Positions 48,801-62,109 of a stretch of 64,000 bases of DNA are shown in pieces. The translations under genes were made by a program, and so were the position numbers. Source of the stretch: Bursaphelenchus xylophilus (taxonomy: Eukaryota > Nematoda > Chromadorea > Rhabditida > Aphelenchoididae); the NCBI GenBank assembly GCA_904066235.2, contig CAJFCV020000006.1:3720001-3784000 (forward strand). The letters run 5' to 3'. The notes under the pieces were generated by a model that saw only the letters and a list, made by a program, of their open reading frames with translations, made no database searches and was not told the DNA's origin. Position 1 is the stretch's first letter, and every line of letters begins with the position of its first letter.

Positions 48801-51800
48801 AACAATGGATGAGCAAGTATTCAGAGAGGAAATTTTGAATTAAAAAATGTAAAATACGGTCAAATCATTATAAAAAATCAAAAAAAAATATCTCAAAAAA
48901 TTTCATTTTCATAGAGAAAATATAAATTTATGCACTTTTCATAAGATTTTTTGTTATTTTCGGTAATTTCCTCTTTATAAAAAGCATTACTTGACCTAGA
49001 ATCGCCCTCAAAGTCCGCTAGCACTCTTCACGGGCAAATTCCCCTCAGGCTGTTGTCCCAGGACGATAAGAAGAGCTGCTAATTTAAATTTTGAGTGCAA
49101 CCTTAAGGACAATTTTAGGGCATTTCCTTTTTCAATTAACTTACCGCTAGGAAAGGCGCCACCGAACACAGCACCGACCCAAAAAGCCAAACCTTGGCGA
49201 ACGCCGTGATCGGTGTAATCGTCGCCGATGTGAGACATACCATAAAGTCTGAGCATGACAAGGAGAAAATGAACATGTTGGGGACTGTTTGGAGGGATCT
49301 GAAAATTTGGAGTTAGTCAGGATTTGTGTGATTTTGGAATGTGAGGTTTTTCGATGACATTTTTGGGTTTGTAATGAACAATGAAGTGTTAAAAGTTGGT
49401 ACAGTGGGGACTGATCCAGTGGCAAAAAACGTACCATTTTGCATCCGGGATGTATCAAAAATGTGGCAAAATGCTTCCCTCTCCAAGTGAAAAACTTCGT
49501 TTTGAAGGTCTTTCACAAAAAGAGCTGGTGCGCTTTTGAAATCGGAATTTTTTCTTGTGGAGAGGGAAGCATTTTGCCACATTTTTCATACATCAAGGAT
49601 AAAAATGGTACGGTTTTTGCCACTGGATCAGGTCCCCCATAACAGGTCGGATTTTGATCAAACACGGTTCAATTTAAGACTAGCCCTTTCTAGGACATGT
49701 TTGAGACTTTTTGCCTGCGTTTTGCAAAAAGTTTTGAGGTCGGAAGCTCCGGAAAAATTGTTTCTTTTTTACGAGTTTTCGCATTTTTTTCCGCAATATC
49801 TCAGCTGTAAATTGTTCGTTATCTCAGCTGTAGAAGGCGAGTTGATATTCTCGCAATTTGAAATCCGTGCCAGATAAAACTATGGCATGCTGATTACTGT
49901 GTTTTCTATCATCGTCATGTTTTCTCCGGCTTCACTTTTTTTTCCCATCCCTCAATAATTTTCGTCTCCTTCAACCCTTGTTCGGTCTATTTGCAATTCG
50001 TTTGCTCCATAATTAGGCTTGCGACTTTACAAATTACTTTGAGACAAAAACAAAAAACAATCGCATCACACTTAATTAGAGGATGTTGCAATGATATCAC
50101 GCCAAATCTTAAATTTCAATTGTTATTCACGAAGACTTAGCTGATTATGGTCGTATCTTAATAATAGATGACTTTATGACCGTAGCCCTTTTCTATGGAT
50201 TCTTGTCTTTCCCGCGTTTAACAATATGTATATTTTTGTCTACGTGCCCTAGCGTTCTAAAATTAATACTCGGCTTGCACGTGTCATGCGTAAAGTGACA
50301 TTCTGTCCATCCGCTGTTCATATTGCATGTTATGCATTCGAAATGTTACATGCTGGTTTGGGTTATTATAGTCGAACTAATAACGTGTCAAAGGCTGCCA
50401 GAACAAGCAAAAAAACGTGAAAAATGAATTTTTTATTTTACTTTTTTAACAATATGCATACTGAGAAGAGCTTTGGGGTAGGATACATATTATACCGAGA
50501 ATTCGGAGGCCCGCGATTTCCTAATTCTTTTGTTACAGAGCGCCGATTACGAAGACTTTTGGGTTGGCGGAGGCGACCCAACAAAACGCGAGCCAAAATT
50601 TCCTGGGATCGATACATAAACTGCACTTTGACAGAGTGTTATCCACCTTTAAATTGTATTCAGCCTGTCGTCAATAACGCCAGACTTCTCACTCATGCCT
50701 TCTCGTACCGAATTTATCCGCATTGACATGTATAATATTCTTGAGAATTCTTAATTTTTGTCTGATGCGGAAGCGAGAATAATTGGCTTAGCGATGTCTT
50801 GATAACAATGATGACTAAAGACGACCTCTTACGTTCGGGATAATCTGTTACGGCGCAGGCTCGTCATAACAGGAGTTCGCTATTACAGCAAACTCATCGC
50901 AACCTCAACTCCTCGGAAAAGAAGAGAGGAGAATCAGTGTGTCGGTCCCCGTTTTTGGGAAGGGGACCGAGCGCTCCGATCTCAGGAAAAGGGTGCGATG
51001 AGGGAGTTTTTAAGGGTAATTGTATAATTGTTTTATATCTTATGTATCTTTTATTCAGTACCAATAAATGTAGTAGATAAATTGTAATGTAGGTAATTAT
51101 TACCCTTAGGGGATAAACGGCAGGGTCAGGCCCCGAACTCGGTAAGTAAGTATCATATATAATTTAATGTACAGTACCCCCTCCGCTACACCAGCCGGGG
51201 CTGTAACAAATCGCCGAAACGGCATAAAAAACATGGTCAAGAAGCTGTGGAAATATTAAGGTGGACTAACAATAAGACAGCGATTTTTAAGGTGTTAGAA
51301 GGTAAAATATACATAATAATACAAGAATTTGCTACGAAACAGTCTTGATTTACTATAGTTTTAGAAGAGCTGTAATCAATTTGCTAGCCATTTTGGCTCT
51401 TTAAATAGACTTGCTTGATACTAAAGTACGATTTCCTTGATTAGTCATCAAACTCGGGATTTTGCCGGTAGTGCTTAGCTAAACCCCTGCGGACAAGAAC
51501 ACTGATGTCATGTGCAAACTCCTCTTCTCCCCCTCAACCGCCGAAATCCCTAATGGGAAGTGAAAGTGGCAGTTATCGATAAATAATTCAGCCGAGTTCA
51601 CAAATTGTTGCCTACGCTTCCAAAAGACACGAAAATTGAAAACACGGAAACGCTGTGGTAATTGGAGAAAATACTATGGGAAATGAGGAGAGACGACCAA
51701 AGGAAGGTTGCAGGAAGACCGCTAAAGTGCTTGGCGAATTTTATTTTTGGCGATGTCACGTAGAGTAAGCTAATGTATGTGAGATTTGAATATCGGAAGC

Positions 51801-52695
51801 ATAAGATTACGGTGGAGGAAAGGAAATTGAAGCTTATATCGTGTTTTAAGGAAGTCTCGAGAAGCAGCAGAGAGTGGCGTTTTTGAACTCTTGAGAGATT
51901 ATAATGTCGGGATCATCTTTACTTTTCCTCTGTACATAATAGATCATGAGAAACGGAAGAGTGAAAGAACTCTGGCTAAAGACATTTTACAGGAAATTAG
52001 CCAAAATGCACGTCAAACAGCTCCTTCAAATTTTGCCAGCCTTATCTGGCTTTGTTTTGCAACCGTTTCAGAGAAATTGAACGATCGTTGTAGATGTGGG
52101 ACTATGAAAAATGAGGAAAAGGAGTAGAGTAAAAGTTTCATCGTTGATAAATATGCAAGTTCTGAGCAAAAAATAGATTTTTTGTTGAAAAAATAAACCG
52201 AAATTTTTAATCAGAAGATCGAGCTGTTGCTCAGTCAAAAATGCTAAATTTTCGGGATTTTTTGGGTCTAAGAACCTCTGTGATTTTTGTAGAACACTGA
52301 CTAAATATCTCACATATCTCTTCGATTTTTCGCCATGAACATTAAAGAAATTTTCACAAAAATTTCATTTTTGTCAGCCACCGATTTTTTGATGACTATA
52401 AATTCGAAAAAATTCGAAAAAATCAAAATTCGACCAATAATAAAGTCATATCACTCAAAACCCCCAACTCACTTCGTCCTTGAGATGGCCAATATCACAC
52501 ACAAGTTACCGAGGCAGCCGCAAATGATGATCAGCGAGTAGAAGAAGGCGAACAAGGCCCAGACCCAGAGCTGCGTGGTAGGGTCCCTGCGCAGGACCCA
52601 TAGCTGTTCGTTGACGGAGGAGCACGCTTCTATGGAGTTATTTGCCTCCAGCATTTGGCCCGCCTTCGGACAGGCGGTGGGGTAAGAGGGGAACG
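45802..52695 (-). CDS. NPR-like neuropeptide receptor (rhodopsin-family GPCR), 5' end uncertain
   Basis: Predicted FMRFamide/NPY-type neuropeptide receptor in neuronal plasma membrane. Minus-strand exons 52695-52473, 49298-49145, 47375-47256, 47127-46909, 46826-46575 and 46239-45802, in phase. From Met at 52654 the product is 454 residues. TM1 has CGCLGN; TM2 has Asp78 (SLSCSD); TM3 ends DRF (129-131); the second extracellular loop has CGMYCFEDW; TM7 has NPLLY (312-316). The first exon stays open upstream to a good acceptor at 52696 (AATTCCAG), so earlier exons, perhaps with a signal peptide, are likely and not identified. Oddity: TM6 reads SWVW where most relatives have CWxP, so the conserved kink proline is absent. 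Intron 1 is 3.2 kb and contains a MITE. The long Ser/Pro/Thr-rich tail suits arrestin regulation. Confidence 0.85.
47870..48020. repeat. GCACYGTGC repeat fragment
   Basis: TTTTGCACCGTGCATTTAT, TTGCACTGTGCGAAAAAAGC and ACCGTGCGAAGG lie close together, as in the cluster at 36186. It is in receptor intron 2, probably a decayed copy. Confidence 0.45.
49402..49640. mobile_element. MITE family 1, copy 9
   Basis: Starts CAGTGGGGACTGATCCAG after TA and ends GGATCAGGTCCCCCATAA, with the last bases changed. It lies in intron 1 of the neuropeptide receptor, about 100 bp from exon 2. Confidence 0.85.
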
Positions 52696-53582
52696 CTGGA
52701 ATTGGGAATTTAGATGATGAAAATGCGTAGTGACAAAGGATTAAAAATTAAAATCGCGATGAAATTGAAGGAAACTTAAAAACCAGCAAAAATCAAAAAA
52801 TTAAAAAATCAATTTTTCAAAAAATTCCGACAAAAAACAAAAAAACTTTTGCCAAAAGGTGGCCAAAATGGTCTCCAAAAAAGACAAAAAAATTAGAAAA
52901 TGACAAAAGTCTGACCTTGAAAATAAGACTAGACTGGAGGAAGTATAAGAAAAGTACATCCAATATCCGCCCAAGGGCGTTGGAAGGTCTTTTGGAAGTC
53001 CTACAAGTAATAACTCCGTTCCCGGAATGCAAGATACATATAACAAAAAAAATGGAAATCCCACATTTCCAAGTCATTGACAAGATAATGAGATGCCAAA
53101 AAAGTAACCCTAAATTACAATTTTTCTGCCGCAAGTAGACTCTGCATAATTTTTCAGCGAAAATAACGACTGTCATAAGTCTGCAGAAGTGGTGACTGTA
53201 CAGCTAAAAGTCAGACTTATATAATAATGAAGAGGGGAGAAGTTACCGGAAATCCCGTTAAATCTCAATTAGCCCATCAATATCCGTTGTAAAAGTACAT
53301 TCAAAATATTAAAAATGATGTGTACTAGTCAGATAAGAATAAAAAATTTGGATATATTAGAAGAGCTGAATTTGATTGGCACTAATTTAGACTGATTTTT
53401 TAAAGAAATATGCAAGATTTTTGGGAGAAAAGTTTGGCAAGAGTGTGCCAATTTTTTTGCAAATTTCAGCCTGAAAAATTGCATAAGTATTTCTATCGAA
53501 GATACTTTTCTGCAAGAAATTACGCGTTTTCAACGACAGGCTGAAAAATCTACTAAAAACTACTGGTATATACCCTTTTAAA

Positions 53583-53732
53583 GTCTGTCGGGAAAATAAT
53601 GAAAACATTGTTGCTGCGCCGATCACGTGGCTAAATCTAAAAGCAGTTTGATTTTTCCGCGGCACATTTCTTTTTCTCAGCGGTGATGCAATTTTCGATG
53701 CAACAGAAGGCTCATTATTTTCCCGACAGACT
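53583..53732. mobile_element. MITE family 2, copy 2
   Basis: Ends GTCTGTCGGGAAAATAATG and CATTATTTTCCCGACAGAC are perfect inverses over ~19 bp. The ~150-bp size matches the copies at 12504 and 61961. Confidence 0.85.
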
Positions 53733-56700
53733 GATATCTTGCCTGTCTAAGGCGCGAAGCATTCGTTAGCAGTTCAATTATCGCAAGAAGCTCAAGCTAG
53801 ATGGCAAAGCGCTTACCATTTTAAATTTTCTCCTGAAAAACCCTACAGTTTCTGAAATGTGCAAAGTAAAAAATTTTGAGCATCCCTCTGAAGACTCTAG
53901 TCTAAATTTTCGTTAAATTCCAGAAAAATCAATGCACCGCAATTATCATAATTTTCTATGCCATAAAAACTGCTCTATTACAAACATACTGCAGCCTTAT
54001 TTTTAGAGAAAATACACATTTGTAAGTTGCAGGTTGTGCCAGTCGAAAACAGAGGACGATTGTCAGAAAATGCTCTACACGTGCCCCAATTTTCGTTTTT
54101 TACCCGGCCCAAAAAAATCTGGCCCTTCTTCGCGTGTGTGCCCTCGGGGTCTCTAATGGACAGCGAATTGGATGAAACTGAAAAAAACAGGGAAATAATG
54201 TTTTTAGAACGGGAAAAGTAACCTGATTAGCGTCATTTGGGGCAGAGAGGAGTACAACTGGAACATTGGTTGTGTCAAATTGAGAGTTCAGACGGATGGG
54301 ATGTCCGATGATAAGGATAATCAAGGAAATGGTTAGAAAATTAAGAAAAGAGCGGATAGATCAATAGGGTCAGAAAGAGAAATGTACTATATGATATGTA
54401 AATAAAAGTATTATAATTGACTGAAAGTGTAATCGGATGCGTAAAGAAGCCTTATTAACCTTTCGAAACCTTCCAAAACTGATCTTGGTGTACTGCCCGA
54501 ACTGTTTCAACCAATAAGCTCAAAAAATGCGATAAAAGCTAGTCAACATTTAGTATTACAAAATGCAAAAAAAAATAACAAAAGAATCTTTATTTGAAAA
54601 GTAAATTTCCAATGAAGGGCGTTGCGACACCTGCGGGCTACCGCTTTGAGGGCAGCCAACATCAGAATTACGAGTTTTCTCCTGTAATCTACGTAGTTTG
54701 ATAGAAATTTTGCATTGACAACTCCCTGCTACTGATAATCAAACGAATCTGTTAAATTCATCCGCCACTTTTAAACCTATGGGAGTTTGCTTTCAAAAAA
54801 TGGTAAAAAATCCTGGTTAACCTTGTGTTAATGTTCGAGCCACTTATACGCAACTTAATGTGCCACATCTACCTGCCAAATCCTTCCTTAGAATTTCCTG
54901 TTGTAAGCAAATGTTGGTTGTTTCCCAAAGAATGCCCTAAGAATGTCCGTCGTTCTTCTCGCTGTCCGCAAATTGGTTGCACGAGTATGGGCCCGCCTTT
55001 TCAGGCCTCCTGATAGGGTTCATAAAAGTGCAAACCAGCCTGTCAACAACAAACATTCCTAGCGCTACGTAATTTTTGATATATCAAACTTTGCCTCATA
55101 TCCTGCTCTTTCTGGCGATCTTTTCTCTCTATAAGGGGCATAGATGACCACCCATGCCTTTCGAGTAATCGTATAGGCTCAAAAAGGGGTTCTTTAAATT
55201 TTGAAATCCCTAATCGATAAAATGAAGATACCAGAAGCTCAGAAATTGATTTATTCCCTTCTCTGCAAGCTATAACAGCATTCCATAAAGGAAGTACTTA
55301 TAAAATGTAAGTTTAAAAAATTTCCAGCAAGATTTAAGACCATTAACCGGTATAATACTTCAATAATAATCTGTATTTACAGGCTTCCTTCTTCGAAATA
55401 CACGAAAACTGATGGTAGAACCAACCTCCAGTTTCCCCCACTCAATCTCAATACTCTTCCAAGAACAACCGCTTTTTTAAACTACAAATAACACAGTCAT
55501 ACCCACGCAACAACAGGAAAACTGCCAAAAACAAAGTCCATCTACCTCGAAAAGTCATCAAAGTAAAATTCCCTTTCTCATTGAAATCCTTATGCTTCGT
55601 TTCCCCCAAAGTTTTCAATTCCATTTCATTGCAATTTACAGTACATTCCAGACACCACAAATTTATCATTCGGGCTGTGGGTAAATAAAAAAAAATGGAG
55701 GAGGAAGATGACAATTTCGTATTATTAAAATATGAAATATTCGGGGCGCAAACAGCGGAACTGTTCCATGTAAATAACCGCGTCGTAAACAAAGGTCATT
55801 GTCCACGGCGTTTCCGCGCAAGAAAGCGGCCATGGAACGTACGTGCGAACGGCCGAAAATCAGATTATGGGAGAAAAATTAGACAAAAACTGAACAGGGA
55901 AATGAAAAAAAGTGGGCGGAGCGGCCGGAAATAGAACGATTACCGTAGAGGACGGGAAGTATGAGGCTCGTCATTCTCAAGGAGGAATCAATAAATATTA
56001 ATGGTCATTATTGCTGGTGCTAACAATATTACTACGGCCACAAAGAAGTAGGAAAAATGGGCGGAGCTAAAGGTTTTAGGTCCTAAAACATTTTTCTTTA
56101 TGTTTTTTGGTATCAAAAGGGACGTATTTGGATATATTTTCGATGAAAATGAAAGAATATGCATTAAAGTTAGTATATATTTTCTTATATTGCATCAAAT
56201 ATGCTTCGTATCTCACATATATTTTTCAGATACGAAGCTATATGCTTGCGTTATGCAGAAACAATCAAACCTTTAAGATCAAAAAATAGCCAAAATTGGA
56301 TACTTTAACACTTTTGAAACAACGATTGGACAGATCAATGGGTTCTGAATTTGAATTGAAAAGTAATAGCCACTCTCGAACAAAGGAAATCTGTCTGTCC
56401 GAAATTCGCGGAATTGGCCAAAAAACTTTTTTTTCTTTAACCAAATTTCCTCATCCTCCACAATCCCTCCGCTCCCGCGTTTTCTCACGTTCGGACTTTG
56501 AAACGGCCGGACGGAATCGAGCTTGGCCACGGAAAGAAGTCATAATATTTACTGCTTCAAGTTGCTGCAAAAGTTGCGCATTTTATAAGCAACATTAGCT
56601 AAACACCCCAGAGAAATCGCAAAAACTTGGAAGGCCATAACATAAAAAAAATGTTATGTCTTCAGTTATTGGGGGTTATTCAATTTAAGGGAGGCGTTTT

Positions 56701-58366
56701 GCATTCTGTTTCCCCATATAAATTGTAACCCAATTTTTTGAGGGGAGAGTAAAAACTTAAGGCAAAAAATTCATGCAAATCGCATGTACTTTGACATGTT
56801 CGGAAGGCCAAGAACAAAGGATAAGAAGAAATTTGAAAGAAAGGAAGAAAAGAAATATGAGTAATAAATACGTAAATGTCATTTACTGGGGCAATAGTTA
56901 AAAGAATATTTTCAGACGGTTGAAATCTCTATCAAAGTAAAAATAGTGTTTTTTGTTATCATCATCGCAAAAATCGCTGTGTTCTTGCCAATCTCCGTCA
57001 TCCTATCTCCTCCCCTGGCTAAAATAACATCCTGTAATTAAAACCCCTTCTTAAAACCCTACAATTAAATATATCTCATCCTTTTGTGACTAGTATATCA
57101 TCTTTTTGTGGCATTCCCGCCACATTCGGTTGAATAAACTTTTTCGAAACATATCCCAACAACACTATCGCCTGCCAAAACTGTCAGAAACAATTCGAAA
57201 ATGAACTTTAAGACGATAAGCGCTGAGCCCATCTTCTCCGGTTCAGCGCGCTCCAAAATAGCATCATGTAAAGTGGGAATAACACGCCTCCAAGAGATAA
57301 TAGGGACAAATAAGATTCTATTTTTTCGATAAAATTTGTTTACAACTGCGAAATGAACGCACTTTGTACGGAAAATAAAAGAAGGAAAGGTTAATTTGGT
57401 AATTAAAGACGCACTTGAAAGTTCAGGATTCAGATGGAATTTGAAAGTGACACAAATTTAGATGCCAATTTTTCATGCATTTTAAGGTGTTTTTAGCCTG
57501 CAGTTTGCGGAAATTACGGTAGTTTTTAGGTCGAAAATTGTCAAAAATTTTAAATTTTTTTTGCAATTTTCGAAATTTTTCAGAGTGTAAGGCGCTATAT
57601 CTCTAGAAAACAGCGATTTTTTCCACGTGGAATTGACATGTGAACGGCCAAAAGGGCTTTCTCTGGCCGTCTCTCCTCATTTTCCATAGCATCTCGACTG
57701 AAAAATATCGTTGAATAACTCTACTGCCCCTGCAGCGCGGAAGCTAATATTTTATGCGGCTGATTTGCGGCACGTGTGTAAATAAACCATCAAGATAATT
57801 TAGGATTTATCAAAAAACTCTGCAAGATTTTTACAATTAAAATTTTTCGTATAAAATGTCCCCGTCCTCTCCTCGTACCCGCTGAATGTAATAAATGTGA
57901 AAAACACATCCAGAAAGAGAAAAATAGTTCCTCGAGTGTATTCACTCTTACATCCGTTCCTGGCAAACAGATTAGTATTTCAGAGATTATGAATTGCTAA
58001 TTCCATTAGTACGTAGATCCCCCCAAAAAGGTCTCCTCGTTACGTATTTTATCTTGTAAACATACTAGCCAATCCAAAAGCAAGAGAAAATCCGGGCAGC
58101 AGGCAGTGCTTGGCCCCACTTGTTACTTATGATTTAGGAATAGGGGGACATTTTATACGATAAAAATATATTGTACTTGGGATCTTTTGAAGTTGTTAAA
58201 GACGGTATAAAATAAGCAATAAACTGTAAAAAAATTGCTATCACTAAGATGGCGTATTATATTTTTAAATACAACATAAAACATTCTCAAGTAAAAAGTT
58301 TTTTAGACTTTAAAAAAATTTTTGGATAACTGGAATAAGATTTTAAAAAAAAAAAACGTAGTGGAC

Positions 58367-59420
58367 GTTTTTGTCCCCACCCCGGTTTTGTCCCCAATAC
58401 GGTTTTGTCCCCAGGACGTTTTTGTCCCCACTTTTTTCGAGCCTTTTTGTCCCCAGACCGGTTTTGTCCCCAGGACGGTTTTGTCCCCAAGACGTTTTTG
58501 TCCCCACTTTTTTATTTTTTTGTCCCCACACCGGTTTTGTCCCCAGGACGTTTTTGTCCCCAAGCTGGATAGTACGATTAAAAATTATGCATTCAGATGT
58601 TAATGCTGTTGGTTTGAAGCCCCGCACTTCCCAAAAAATGTGTTTTTAGCACTTGGTACTGTATAGTACAAGGTGGTACTATATAGCACGAGGTAAAAAT
58701 TAAGCCATAACACGTCAATGCTATGGGGTTGAAGCCCAGTACTTCTCAAAAATGTGTTTTAGCACATGGTACTATATGCACGAATTTGTTTTTGCACAAA
58801 ATGAACGTCTGATCACTACTGCGTACCAAAACAACGTCATTCACGCGTTAAAGCTTAATTTTTACCTCGTGCTATATAATACCACCTTGAACTATACAGT
58901 ACCAAGTGCTAAAAACACATTTTTTGAGAAGTGCGGGGCTTCAAACCAACAGCATTAACATCTGAATGCATAATTTTTAATCGTACTATCCAGCTTGGGG
59001 ACAAAAACGTCCTGGGGGCAAAACCGGTGTGGGGACAAAAAAATAAAAAAGGGGGGACAAAAACGTCTTGGGGACAAAACCGTCCTGGGGACAAAACCGG
59101 TCTGGGGACAAAAAGGCTCGAAAAAAGTGGGGACAAAAACGTCCTGGGGACAAAACCGTATTGGGGACAAAACCGGGGTGGGGACAAAAAGGCTCGAAAA
59201 AAGTGGGGACAAAAACGTCTTGGGGACAAAACCGTCCTGGGGACAAAACCGGTCTGGGGACAAAAAGGCTCGAAAAAAGTGGGGACAAAAACGTCTTGGG
59301 GACAAAACCGTCCTGGGGACAAAACCGGTCTGGGGACAAAAAGGCTGGAAAAAAGTGGGGACAAAAACGTCCTGGGGACAAAACCGTCTTGGGGACAAAA
59401 CCGGGGTGGGGACAAAACCT
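58367..59420. repeat. Giant palindrome of GGGGACAAAA tandem repeats
   Basis: Left arm (58367-58565) holds about 11 TTTTGTCCCC motifs; right arm (58995-59420) holds about 23 GGGGACAAAA motifs, one mutated. Between the repeats and the centre the arms also pair through ~120 bp of unique sequence (58560-58680 with 58860-58990). The loop is ~180 bp. In the right arm the motifs form a 76-bp higher-order unit (17+17+17+25 bp), the last subunit carrying GGCTCGAAAAAAGT. The right arm has about three more higher-order units than the left. Confidence 0.9.
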
Positions 59421-61960
59421 GGCCCAATCTTTAAAAAAATATATTTATCGCCTTCAATTCTCCGCTAAAAGTGCAAAAATAACAGCAAAAAAAGTGATAC
59501 AACAATACTAATTATCAATAAATATTCGAATATTGCCTGGGGAACAATAATACCAAAAATAAAATTGTAATTGTCTCGGTCTAGGTAGAACGCTCAAGGT
59601 AAATAAAAATAATTACTAAATGCATTCTTTGCACCTAAAGCTCTTTAGATATTCATAAATGAAAGTAAAAAAATCATATTGAGATTTTCTATTTTTAAAA
59701 AGCTTGCAAAAAACGGATATTAATTACATTTGCAATTGTAAAAGTGTAAGTAATCAGGTGTTTACAGATATTGATTTAGCTAATCCGATACAGAGAATGT
59801 TTGGACAACAAATTTTTGGAGTAAAGAAGGCAGTAAAAGATTACTTTTTGACGAGGATTACTCGGCAACAGCTGACATGATCAGATGTCGTCAAATGTTG
59901 AAAAGATGAATAGAATTTGTCGTAGAAGTTGGTAAATGTTATGAAGTCCAACAAAAAATGGGCAAAACAGTGGCTAAGCAGGAGCAAGAGGGTTGATACT
60001 TGCATAGTGAATTTCTCATAGGGGATAGAGTCGATATTGCCGAAAACTCTTGAACTTGAACTCTCTGCGCTTCGCATCATTTTATTATTAACTTTAGCTC
60101 CCATTTTTCAGCAGCAGAAGAAATTGGACGAGATCTTCGTAGATAGAGAAAATTAGAGGACGCTAAAATTTCATGGCCATATCTTTCTATCCCCTCTTTA
60201 TTCTTGCACATTCGGCTTTAAAACCTCTGAAGTTTCAACAAGTTGCAAGCCAAATCTATGTTAAACAAATCATAGTCAATTTTTTTTAAAGCTCATAAAA
60301 ATCTGGGTGTTGCCGCTTTTCGGTAAATCACTATCATAAGACTCTTTATCAAGCCAACTGATCTTTACCAAATCAAAAATATCTCTCTAGACGCCACCTA
60401 AAATCCCCGTACACCCCAAAATTGGGCAACATAACCCCTATGTACCCATATCCGAATTCTCTCTAAAAATCTTCTTTCAGTAATCCCCAACCCAAAAGTT
60501 GAGCTGAAAATGGTCGATATCTCCAAGAACGGCCAGCTAATCCCGCCTCTAAACTCTGTATGATGTCTAAAACCGCGGTATATGATGCTAATCCCCGGTC
60601 TGCGTGACGTCTGAAGATAAACTGGAACTAAGTTTAGGATCAGTAATGATACGGTCGACCGAAAGGATATGTGACAAGATTCGGAGAGTTTAGAAGTCCA
60701 GCATTCAAAATGTATCGCTGACGTCAAAAAAATTGGCCATAATTTTGCAAGCCAACGCTGGAAAAATAAGATATTAGTTATAACCGCTAAAAACATGATT
60801 TTACAGAAACCATCGAATGGTGCGTATTTTACATTCACAAAAAATTTTATCCAAACTCAAAAATCTCAAAATTCAAAGTCTTCGTACCACTTGTTACCCT
60901 TTCAGCCCGCCCAAAATAGCTTCACAGAAAACCGGTAAACGTTTCTGACTGCAAGGTACATCAATTAGCAATGTTTTCGAAAGTCATCACAAATCCTTTC
61001 CATTTACCGGCACCCCACTCAGGGCACGAATTCTTAATCCGTTTCGAAGTTTGGGAATAACAAGAAATAAGCCACGAGGGCGCGGGAACGGCGGTTATCT
61101 TGTTGCAATTCCGGCTAATTAGCGGCAAAGCCAATTAAAATTGACAGAAAAAGTTTGCATATTTTTAGAACCAAAAAAAATCGGAAAAAGGATGATGGGA
61201 CCCCTTAGGGCATGAGTTCAAAAACCGGCAGATTTGGGGGAGGAGGGAGATAATTTAAGTCCGAATAGGTTCGAGGCTACTGTAAAAGTTCTTGGGAATG
61301 TGATGGGTAAGTACACTTCGATTAAAATAGGAAACCGGTTGATAGTATTCAACTAACAAGTCCAAAGTTATTGCTTTTTTGGGATTTTTAATTAAAAGAA
61401 AAGTTCTGTGAGAAACCTGAGGACAGTGATACAGTACTCGGCATTCAACGCGGATCTAGATATATTTTAAAGGCATAGAAAATCGATGACAAAGTAAGCG
61501 ACAGCCTTGTCGAAACGCCGCAGATTTTCGAGTTGCCACAATTAAGCTTTGGTAAAACTTGGCACAAACCAAGATTAACACTTTGCATTGCATACACCAA
61601 ACCTTTGACCATCACGTTCCTAGAGCCATCAGAATTTTAAAGCGGGAAACCGCTGAAAATTCCTTCTTTTCCACTTGTCTTTAGCACTAAAAGATTAGAA
61701 TGCGACCCCGTAAGTAAAGTACAGAACTTCCGGTGCAAAATACAAGCAAACTTTTCCGTGCTAAATCCACAAACACGACGCCAAAAGAGGTTGTTTTTTA
61801 TTGATCCTCCCTTCTCCTCAACCAACATAATCCCTTGCCGTTGGAGAGCTCGTCTAGCCTTGCAAATTGTAAGCAAGATTTTGAAAACTTGGCATATAGT
61901 CTAGACATATCATATTGACAAAATTTGAGGACTTTTTGCTTCAGCAATTTGCCATTTTAT

Positions 61961-62109
61961 CAGTTTGTCGGGAAAATAATGTGGATTTCTTGCGCCTTAT
62001 CGCTTTGCTAGGACTAGCCATCTCCAAATCGACTGGAGATTTGGTGCGCGGCTACAACAGGGCGAGACATTTTCCTGCAACAAATCCACACTATTTTCCC
62101 GACGGGCTG
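61961..62109. mobile_element. MITE family 2, copy 3
   Basis: Ends CAGTTTGTCGGGAAAATAAT and CTATTTTCCCGACGGGCTG, ~149 bp. An inner palindrome (CCATCTCC / GGAGATTTGG) is present in the middle. Confidence 0.85.

Noticed and set aside
54100..54324. Signal-peptide-like segment as first exon of the neuropeptide receptor
   Set aside because: Its only nearby donor is GTTACT, and the phase does not fit the acceptor at 52696.
58909..59511. Several overlapping 130-172-codon frames made of GDK/GTK/WGQN or FVP/LSP repeats
   Set aside because: All frames on both strands are open because the 76-bp unit lacks stops; no start context, splice sites or protein family. Best read as non-coding tandem repeat.
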